11,626 bases of DNA from positions 1 to 11,626 of the forward strand of contig CAYVBW010000022.1 in NCBI GenBank assembly GCA_964449995.1, written 5' to 3'. The notes under the pieces were generated by a model. It did no database searches, was not told the DNA's origin, and saw only the letters and a list, made by a program, of their open reading frames with translations. The translations under genes were made by a program, and so were the position numbers. Position 1 is the stretch's first letter. Each line of letters starts with the position of its first letter. Origin of the DNA: CAYVBW01 sp964449995 (GTDB taxonomy: Bacteria; Patescibacteriota; Microgenomatia; UBA1400; PJMF01). Positions 7,298 through 11,626 of this stretch are shown here, piece after piece.

Positions 7298-7370
7298 GCC
7301 AAGCTAGCCAAGGTGGTCACGGCACGTGTCTGAAAAACATGGGATCTTGGTTCGACTCCAAGGCTTGGCA
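7298..7370 (+). tRNA. tRNA-Phe (anticodon GAA)
   Basis: Acceptor GCCAAGC (7298-7304) pairs with GCTTGGC (7363-7369), discriminator A (7370) as usual for Phe. Stem CGTGT/ACATG closes loop CTGAAAA, anticodon GAA. T arm CTTGG-TTCGACT-CCAAG. CCA is not encoded; CA follows. A36-A37-A38 make it a predicted MiaA/MiaB substrate. tRNA-Gly follows 33 bases later, probably in the same transcript. Confidence 0.95.
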
Positions 7371-7403
7371 CAGCAGTATTTAAAGTCATAAAAAACTTGC
7401 TGC

Positions 7404-7480
7404 GCGAGAGTAGCTCAGTTGGCTAGAGCGTCTCCTTGCCAAGGAGAAGGTCGCGGGTTCAAATCCCGTCTCTCGCTCCA
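7404..7480 (+). tRNA. tRNA-Gly (anticodon GCC), CCA encoded
   Basis: Acceptor GCGAGAG (7404-7410) pairs with CTCTCGC (7470-7476), discriminator U (7477) as in bacterial tRNA-Gly. Stem TCTCC/GGAGA closes loop TTGCCAA, anticodon GCC. T arm GCGGG-TTCAAAT-CCCGT. It is the only tRNA gene of the eight here with CCA in the DNA (7478-7480). A terminator hairpin follows. Confidence 0.96.
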
Positions 7481-7485
7481 TTTTA

Positions 7486-7511
7486 AAAAACCGCTTGAAA
7501 TAGCGGTTTTT
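7486..7511. terminator. bidirectional intrinsic terminator between tRNA-Gly and tRNA-Arg
   Basis: Perfect ten-base stem AAAAACCGCT (7486-7495) and AGCGGTTTTT (7502-7511) around a six-base loop. Read either way it ends in a run of T, so it can stop both the plus-strand tRNA-Phe/Gly transcript and the minus-strand tRNA-Arg transcript, which converge here. Confidence 0.85.
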
Positions 7512-7531
7512 AAATTTTAGAAGAAAACTTG

Positions 7532-7604
7532 TACCCCAGGAGGGATTCGAACCCCCGACGCCAGGTTCCGAAGACCTGCGCTCTGTCCACTGAGCTACTG
7601 GGGC
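7532..7604 (-). tRNA. tRNA-Arg (anticodon UCG)
   Basis: On the minus strand the acceptor GCCCCAG (from 7604) pairs with CTGGGGT (7539-7533, first pair G-U), discriminator A (7532). Stem CAGGT/ACCTG closes loop CTTCGGA, anticodon TCG. T arm GGGGG-TTCGAAT-CCCTC. CCA is not encoded; CA follows. It is the only minus-strand tRNA of the 5.1-7.8 kb cluster. Confidence 0.95.
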
Positions 7605-7615
7605 TAGGCTCTCAA

Positions 7616-7640
7616 ATTATACCAACTTTTCAGGTATAAT
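7616..7640. promoter_or_regulatory. face-to-face -10 boxes for tRNA-Arg (minus) and tRNA-Leu(CAG) (plus)
   Basis: ATTATACC (7616-7623) and GGTATAAT (7633-7640) form a perfect inverted repeat with a nine-base spacer. Each arm holds a perfect TATAAT, one on each strand. The minus box ends 11 bases before tRNA-Arg; the plus box ends 31 bases before tRNA-Leu. A second plus-strand candidate, TATAAA (7654-7659), is closer to tRNA-Leu. Each -10 box falls where the other promoter would need its -35, so the two should compete. Confidence 0.5.
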
Positions 7641-7671
7641 GACATTCCAGAAGTATAAATTAAACAATAAA

Positions 7672-7755
7672 GCCGAAGTGGCGGAACTGGCAGACGCGCA
7701 CGTTTCAGGTACGTGTGGAAGCAATTCCATGGAGGTTCAAGTCCTCTCTTCGGCA
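7672..7755 (+). tRNA. tRNA-Leu (anticodon CAG)
   Basis: Acceptor GCCGAAG (7672-7678) pairs with CTTCGGC (7748-7754), discriminator A (7755). Stem CACGT/ACGTG closes loop TTCAGGT, anticodon CAG. Long class II variable arm, then T arm GGAGG-TTCAAGT-CCTCT, identical to that of the other tRNA-Leu here. CCA is not encoded; CA then a run of A follows. No terminator before the PRPP synthase gene. Confidence 0.96.
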
Positions 7756-7794
7756 CAAAAAAATAACAAACTACTAACCAACAACTAGTTTTAC

Positions 7795-7800
7795 TATAAT
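7795..7800 (+). promoter_or_regulatory. -10 box (TATAAT) just before the PRPP synthase gene
   Basis: A perfect TATAAT ends eight bases before ATG 7809, which has no ribosome site. Transcription would start at about 7807-7809, so the message would be leaderless or nearly so. No clear -35 box. Confidence 0.5.
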
Positions 7801-7808
7801 AACCAACA

Positions 7809-8705
7809 ATGAAACTTATTGCAGGCTCTACAACCCCTACTTTAGCTAAACAAATTGCAAAAAATCTAAAAATTTCTCAAATTGACTGCGATATTGGGAA
7901 ATTCAGTAATGGTGAAAAAAGAATTTGGGTTAAAGATAAGCTCCGTGGTCAAAACGTCGTAGTGGTTCAATCATTTGTAGAGCCAGTTGACGAATCAATT
8001 ATAGAAACACTCTTAATTATTGATGCCCTTGAGAGAATGGGAGTAAGACATATTAGTTTAATTATTCCTTGGATGGGCTATTCATTACAAGATAAAGTCT
8101 TTAGAAAAGGGGAACCGATTTCTGCTAAAGTGATTGCTGATTTAGTTTCAAAATCATACGTGAAGCGAATTGCACTGATGGACCTGCACAATGACAGTAT
8201 TCCTGCTTTTTTTGACATTCCAACTAGTTACTTATCAGCCCTAGATATTTTTGCCAAATATATTAAAAACCACCTTGATTTAAAAAAGTCTATTATCGTA
8301 AGCCCAGATTTTGGAGGTTTAAAAAGAGCCAGAACTTTTGCAAAAAAGCTTAAACTAGATTTAGCAAATATTGACAAAGACCGTGACATTAATACTGGAA
8401 AAGTAAAAGCTGTTGATGTTCACGGTGACGTAAGGGGAAAAACTGCTATTGTAATTGATGATGTTATAGTCTCAGGAGGAACCGTAGTAGAGGCAGCCAG
8501 CTGTCTTAAGGACTTTGGAGCCAAACAGGTTGTCTTTCTCTCCAGCCACGCTTTGTTCACTGGCAGAGCAGTTGAAAAAATCAATCAATCTAAAATTGAC
8601 CAAATTATTATTACCAATACAGTTGAACACAATAGTCTCCCGGAAAATTTTAAAGTTTTAGATGTTTCATCAGTTTTTGCTAATAATTTAAACAAGTGGC
8701 TTTAA
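7809..8705 (+). CDS. prs: ribose-phosphate pyrophosphokinase (PRPP synthase)
   Basis: Makes PRPP from ribose-5-phosphate and ATP, the precursor for nucleotide, His and Trp synthesis and for salvage. Visible blocks: FSNGEKRIWV at 32-41 (family FSDGE), PWMGYSLQDK at 87-96 then GEPISAKVIADL at 101-112, MDLHNDSIPAFFDIP at 124-138 (family DLHxxQIQGFFDIP), SPDFGGLKRART at 165-176, and the PRPP-binding loop VIDDVIVSGGTVVEAA at 215-230. The loop reads SGGT rather than the TAGT of ordinary bacterial enzymes, closer to archaeal (class III) forms, and the flexible catalytic loop is IDKDRDINTG (188-197) instead of the usual KRRP type. Length 298 is slightly short (310-330 typical). No ribosome site; the TATAAT box eight bases upstream suggests leaderless translation. 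proS follows after 31 bases. Confidence 0.92.
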   Translation: MKLIAGSTTPTLAKQIAKNLKISQIDCDIGKFSNGEKRIWVKDKLRGQNVVVVQSFVEPVDESIIETLLIIDALERMGVRHISLIIPWMGYSLQDKVFRKGEPISAKVIADLVSKSYVKRIALMDLHNDSIPAFFDIPTSYLSALDIFAKYIKNHLDLKKSIIVSPDFGGLKRARTFAKKLKLDLANIDKDRDINTGKVKAVDVHGDVRGKTAIVIDDVIVSGGTVVEAASCLKDFGAKQVVFLSSHALFTGRAVEKINQSKIDQIIITNTVEHNSLPENFKVLDVSSVFANNLNKWL

Positions 8706-8736
8706 TAAATTAAAATACAAAACACTTTATTACTTT

Positions 8737-9969
8737 ATGAGAGTATCTCAATTACCCTTCGCTCCAATAAAAACTATACCTGCTGATGCTGATAGCAAAA
8801 ATCATCAACTATTAGTGCAGGCTGGGTTTGTGCGTCAATTGATGGCTGGAGTCTATACCTACACACCCCTAGGATTAAGGACGCTCAATAAAATTCGCAA
8901 CATTATCCGCACAGAAATGAATAAAATTGGAGGACAAGAAATATTAATGCCTATGTTGCACCCCAAAGGTAATTGGCAGCGAACTGGAGGTTGGGATAAT
9001 ATAGATGTTCTTTTTAAGCTTAAAAGTAGAACTGGCAAAGAATATGCCCTTGGACAAAGTCACGAAGAGATTATTACCCCGCTAGCTAAAGAAATTATCC
9101 AAAGTTATAGAGATTTACCTCTGTCTTTGTACCAAATCCATTGGAAATTTAGAGATGAGCTTAGATCAAAATCAGGGATTTTAAGAGGACGAGAATTTGA
9201 AATGAAAGACATGTATTCTTGGCACGAATCGCAGGATGACTTTGAGCAATTTTATTCTCAAGTTAAGCAAGCTTACATTAAAGCCTATAGTAAAGTTGGC
9301 TTAATGGCTAAAGTAACAGAAGCATCTGGAGGTAGCTTCAGCAACAAAATTTCTTATGAATTTATGGTTTTAACTGACGCTGGTGAGGATGATATTTTTT
9401 ATTGTCCTTCATGTGATTTTTGTGTTAATCAAGAAATTGCTCAACAAAAAGCAGGTGAAACTTGTCCCAGATGCTCTAATGAAAAACTCAAGGCAGCAAG
9501 AGCTTCTGAGGTTGGCAATATTTTTGACTTAGGTCAAAAATATTCTCAAGATTTTGAACTAACCTACATGGATAAAGAGGGAAACCACCAATATCCAATT
9601 ATGGGCTGTTATGGATGGGGCACAACCCGCACCATGGGAGTGATAGTTGAAAAATACAATGACAAAAAGGGTATAATTTGGCCCAAAACAGTGGCGCCTT
9701 TTGACATTTATCTCATAAACATCGGCCTAGATCCAAAACAGGCTCAAACAATATATCAACAGTTGCAAGCAATGGGTCTTGAGGTGATTTGGGATGATCG
9801 AGAAGATCAAACTCCAGGATCAAAATTTGCTCAAGCTGATCTCACCGGGATTCCTATTCGAGCGGTCATTTCAGAGCGAACAGGAAATAAAATAGAGCTT
9901 AAAGCTAGAAATGAGGAAAAAACATCATTGATAGAAATCGACAAAATCCCACAAGTCTTTAATGAGTAA
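8737..9969 (+). CDS. proS: prolyl-tRNA synthetase, short form without the INS editing domain
   Basis: Class II synthetase charging tRNA-Pro. Motif 1 region around ILMPMLHPKG (69-78), the substrate loop ALGQSHEE at 104-111 (usual LGPTHEE), motif 2 FRDELRSKSGILRGREFEMKD at 138-158 and motif 3 GCYGWGTTRTMG at 290-301 (usual GIGVSR) are all visible, followed by an anticodon-binding domain (PFDIYLINIG to about 400). Bacterial ProRS is usually near 570 residues with a roughly 180-residue INS domain that clears Ala-tRNA-Pro; here only a short linker with cysteines C223, C226, C229, C243 and C246 stands in its place, probably a small zinc ribbon. Editing would have to come from a free-standing deacylase or be absent. 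No ribosome site; likely cotranscribed with prs. Its last eight bases overlap the next gene. Confidence 0.95.
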   Translation: MRVSQLPFAPIKTIPADADSKNHQLLVQAGFVRQLMAGVYTYTPLGLRTLNKIRNIIRTEMNKIGGQEILMPMLHPKGNWQRTGGWDNIDVLFKLKSRTGKEYALGQSHEEIITPLAKEIIQSYRDLPLSLYQIHWKFRDELRSKSGILRGREFEMKDMYSWHESQDDFEQFYSQVKQAYIKAYSKVGLMAKVTEASGGSFSNKISYEFMVLTDAGEDDIFYCPSCDFCVNQEIAQQKAGETCPRCSNEKLKAARASEVGNIFDLGQKYSQDFELTYMDKEGNHQYPIMGCYGWGTTRTMGVIVEKYNDKKGIIWPKTVAPFDIYLINIGLDPKQAQTIYQQLQAMGLEVIWDDREDQTPGSKFAQADLTGIPIRAVISERTGNKIELKARNEEKTSLIEIDKIPQVFNE

Positions 9970-10330
9970 AAAGAACTCAAAAATAATTGTTTATAAAAAT
10001 CTGGTTTTTACTAGCCATGCCTACCATCGTGCTCTGCAACGCTCCATTGCTATACATCAAATATTTCAAACCATAAATTATCCAAAAGAAAAAATTTTCC
10101 TTAAAGAAAATAAATATAAATTTTTAAAAAGTATTAATCAGCGTCACTATCAAATTATTGCAAAATACTTATCAAAATCTAAGCAATGGTTAATTATTTC
10201 TGTATGGGTAAGGGGAGAAGAAGATAAATTACCACTGTCTTGGCAAGTTATCTCTTTTCCTTTTAAATTAGTAGCGAAATTTCTTTTATCAATATTAAAA
10301 TTAATCAAAAAACAACTAATTAGTGTGTAA
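9962..10330 (+). CDS. DUF4258-like small basic protein with amphipathic C-terminal tail
   Basis: A 122-residue basic protein. Residues about 15-88 fit the DUF4258 pattern: FTSHAYHRALQRSIAIHQIFQTI (the S-H-A-x-x-R-x-x-x-R block), a central strand region, and a closing WLIISVWVRGEED. DUF4258 proteins are small and uncharacterised; some lie next to antitoxin-like genes, but no partner is seen here. After residue 90 comes an unusual tail rich in Leu, Ile, Phe and Lys (FPFKLVAKFLLSILKLIKKQ), which could be a membrane-binding amphipathic helix. The ATG overlaps the proS stop in ATGAGTAA, so translation is probably coupled. The family call rests on pattern memory only and the function is unknown. 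Confidence 0.7.
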   Translation: MSKKNSKIIVYKNLVFTSHAYHRALQRSIAIHQIFQTINYPKEKIFLKENKYKFLKSINQRHYQIIAKYLSKSKQWLIISVWVRGEEDKLPLSWQVISFPFKLVAKFLLSILKLIKKQLISV

Positions 10331-10497
10331 TAATTACTTAACTGCAAAAACTACAATAAATATCTAGACCTATATAAATATTTATTTTCTGCCTTAAAAT
10401 AAATTATAAATTGATATATCAAGTTTTTTTAGTAATAGATACTATCAAATAACTCTTATATATTACAAACTAATTCAAAAAATGTCCCGGTGAGGAG

Positions 10498-10533
10498 CCC
10501 ACTGCAGTAGGAAACTAGGCAGTGGGTTTTTTT
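10498..10533 (+). terminator. strong intrinsic terminator, possible end of a small RNA
   Basis: CCCACTGC (10498-10505) pairs with GCAGTGGG (10519-10526), and seven T follow. The loop can close further as TAG-GAAA-CTA, capping the hairpin with a GNRA tetraloop. Upstream bases CGGTG (10488-10492) could pair with CACTG (10500-10504), competing with the terminator stem. It lies 168 bases after the DUF4258-like gene, within an otherwise very AT-rich gene-free gap (10331-10594), so it ends either that operon's long 3' tail or a separate small transcript. Confidence 0.8.
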
Positions 10534-10580
10534 ATATCAAACTTATTTTCTGATAATCTGAACTTTAGCTTAACTTTGTT

Positions 10581-10586
10581 TATAAT
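10581..10586 (+). promoter_or_regulatory. -10 box (TATAAT) just before the DHH-like gene
   Basis: A perfect TATAAT ends eight bases before ATG 10595. CTGAAC (10558-10563), 17 bases further up, is a weak -35 candidate. There is no ribosome site, so a leaderless message is likely. Confidence 0.5.
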
Positions 10587-10594
10587 ATAAAATC

Positions 10595-11470
10595 ATGAAT
10601 CCAAAAAAGTTAATTATTACCCACCATACTCCAGACCTTGATGCAGTTGGGGCAGCCTGGATGCTGAAGAGATTTGACAGCCAAAACTATGCAGATGCTC
10701 AATTTGCTTTTGTTAATCCAGGGGAAAGAATTAGTGAACAACAAGCTCAACAACTAGGCTCAAACCTTCATAACGTAACCCATGTTGACACAGGTTTGGG
10801 AAAATTTGACCACCATCAACCAGATCGTTCTAAAAAAAATACCTGTGCTTCAATTTTAGTTTACAAACATGTATGTAAACTTCATCCATCTCTAAAAGAA
10901 GACAAAGCTCTAAAAGAATTAGTTTTTTACATTAATGAAATTGATCATTTTCAAGAAATTCATTGGCCTGACGCCAATAATCTTCGATATATGTTTATGA
11001 TTCAAGAACTGATAAGGGGGCATGAGTTAGCCTATCCCCAAAACGATGAGGCTCAAATGTACTTTGGGCTAAAGTGCTTAGAATGCGCTTATCATTCACT
11101 TAAACTAGCCATAATCGCAAACCAACTCATTGAGCAAGAAGGAATCCAGTTTAGCCTCAATCAAGGAGCCTGTGTTGGCATCCTAACGGCCAATGACGAC
11201 ACAATCAAGCAAGCTCTTAAACAAGGTTACCTGTTAGCAATTCGTAAAGACCCAAACCAAGATTATATTAGAATTAAACTCAGGCCTGATTCTAGCTTTT
11301 CTTTAAAAAAACTTTATCAAGAAATTATTAAAATTGACCCTGAAGCATCCTGGTTTTATCATCCTGGAGGAAAAATGCTACTTAATGGCTCCAGTAAACA
11401 TCGCAATCAAATTGCCAGTAAGTTGAGTTTGAATAAAATTATTGAATTAATAAAAAAGGTTTATGCCTAA
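10595..11470 (+). CDS. DHH-like phosphoesterase
   Basis: A 291-residue soluble protein with DHH-superfamily features: ITHHTPDLDAVGAAWML at 8-24 (family HxNPDxDAxG, metal-binding His and Asp), VDTGLGKFDHHQPD at 64-77 (the namesake DHH motif, here F-D-H-H), an acidic INEIDH at 113-118, and a glycine-rich C-terminal block WFYHPGGKMLLNGSSKH at 253-269, in the place of the substrate-binding GGH motif of DHHA1-type domains. DHH proteins hydrolyse phosphodiester or pyrophosphate bonds (RecJ, oligoribonucleases, cyclic-dinucleotide phosphodiesterases, pyrophosphatases); the substrate here cannot be told. It starts after a TATAAT box with almost no leader. Its last eight bases overlap the HIT-family gene, so the two are probably coupled. 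The family call is good; the exact function is open. Confidence 0.7.
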   Translation: MNPKKLIITHHTPDLDAVGAAWMLKRFDSQNYADAQFAFVNPGERISEQQAQQLGSNLHNVTHVDTGLGKFDHHQPDRSKKNTCASILVYKHVCKLHPSLKEDKALKELVFYINEIDHFQEIHWPDANNLRYMFMIQELIRGHELAYPQNDEAQMYFGLKCLECAYHSLKLAIIANQLIEQEGIQFSLNQGACVGILTANDDTIKQALKQGYLLAIRKDPNQDYIRIKLRPDSSFSLKKLYQEIIKIDPEASWFYHPGGKMLLNGSSKHRNQIASKLSLNKIIELIKKVYA

Positions 11471-11626
11471 AAACTGCTTATTTTGCAATATAGTAAAAGG
11501 TTTGGTTCCTAGTTATAAAATAGCCGAGAATAACAAAGTGTTAGTATTTTTAGATATTTATCCTCAAACTAAAGGACATACGCTTGTGATCCCCAAAAGC
11601 CATTCAGTTAATATTTTAGATACCCC
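11463..11626 (+). CDS. HIT-family nucleotide hydrolase, 5' part only (cut by the window end)
   Basis: Begins in the last codons of the DHH-like gene (ATGCCTAA overlap) and runs off the window after 54 codons. The visible part is typical of HIT/HINT proteins: the N-terminal CLFC pair (Cys 5 and Cys 8, often zinc-binding), an I-V-K-G-x-x-P-S-Y-K-I-A-E-N-N-K block, VFLDIYPQTKGHTLVIPKSH, and the start of the helix that follows. The catalytic His-phi-His-phi-His triad would lie beyond the window and cannot be checked. HIT enzymes hydrolyse nucleotide phosphoramidates, dinucleoside polyphosphates or AMP-lysine adducts. A run AAAAAAGG just before ATG is a weak ribosome site. Confidence 0.88.
   Translation, partial: MPKNCLFCNIVKGLVPSYKIAENNKVLVFLDIYPQTKGHTLVIPKSHSVNILDT

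Noticed and set aside
5058..7661. Exact 13-base repeat AGAAGTATAAATT at 5058-5070 and 7649-7661, each upstream of a tRNA-Leu gene
   Set aside because: Its distance to the tRNA differs greatly (about 103 and 10 bases), and a 13-base AT-rich match is expected by chance in a window this size.
10150..10347. Minus-strand frame of 65 codons opposite the DUF4258-like gene
   Set aside because: Antisense shadow with no ribosome site and no recognisable features, while the plus-strand frame fits a known family pattern and is coupled to proS.
10356..10422. AT-only inverted repeats (ATAAATAT with ATATTTAT, and TTGATATATCAA) as terminators or operator sites
   Set aside because: Stems made only of A-T pairs are common in such AT-rich sequence. 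The T-run at 10424-10430 follows a stem too short to terminate well.
10482..10493. Tiny reading frame ATG-TCC-CGG-TGA (MSR) just before the GC-rich terminator, as a leader peptide
   Set aside because: Three codons arise easily by chance, there is no ribosome site, and the downstream gene has its own promoter after the terminator.
10485..10526. Hammerhead or other self-cleaving ribozyme in the GC-rich hairpin
   Set aside because: GAAAC is present, but there is no CUGANGA core or matching stem arrangement; the structure is explained as a terminator hairpin.

Overview
The window looks like a piece of a small, AT-rich bacterial genome, most likely a Patescibacteria/CPR member (Microgenomates-like). 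This is inferred from compact house-keeping enzymes (a prolyl-tRNA synthetase with no editing insertion, MiaB with no TRAM domain, a 298-residue PRPP synthase), a DUF4258-type small protein, and few Shine-Dalgarno sequences, with -10 boxes sitting almost on the start codon. TGA serves as an ordinary stop and tryptophan is TGG, so the standard bacterial code fits. I see no insertion sequence, CRISPR array, phage gene or integration site.

Layout. 97-536 (minus): an unrecognised 114-residue protein followed by tRNA-Cys. 590-3837 (plus): miaB, miaA and an AI-2E-type membrane protein. 3853-4944 (minus): a half-length PurL/AIR-synthase-like protein with a cysteine-rich insert. 5174-5373 (plus): tRNA-Leu(GAG) and tRNA-Lys(CUU). 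5400-7055 (minus): a family-39-like membrane glycosyltransferase. 7116-7755: tRNA-Val, tRNA-Phe and tRNA-Gly (plus), tRNA-Arg (minus) and tRNA-Leu(CAG) (plus), with a bidirectional terminator between Gly and Arg. 7809-10330 (plus): PRPP synthase, prolyl-tRNA synthetase and a DUF4258-like protein. 10331-10594: an AT-rich gap with one isolated GC-rich hairpin terminator. 10595-11626 (plus): a DHH-like phosphoesterase overlapping a HIT-family gene cut by the window end.

The theme is translation and nucleotide metabolism. MiaA and MiaB modify A37 of tRNAs whose anticodon ends in A; tRNA-Cys(GCA) and tRNA-Phe(GAA) in this window carry the A36-A37-A38 that MiaA reads. PRPP synthase feeds nucleotide synthesis, ProRS charges tRNA-Pro, and the DHH and HIT proteins probably act on nucleotides or phosphoesters.

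No spectacular new system stands out. The best leads are: (1) all seven tRNA genes without an encoded CCA have CA directly after the discriminator base (N73-C-A), while tRNA-Gly alone encodes full CCA; (2) the half-PurL protein lacks the PurL catalytic His motif and carries a four-cysteine insert; (3) several promoters suggest leaderless mRNAs; (4) an 8-bp inverted repeat forms face-to-face -10 boxes for two tRNA genes; (5) a GC-rich hairpin transcript end lies in a very AT-rich gap.
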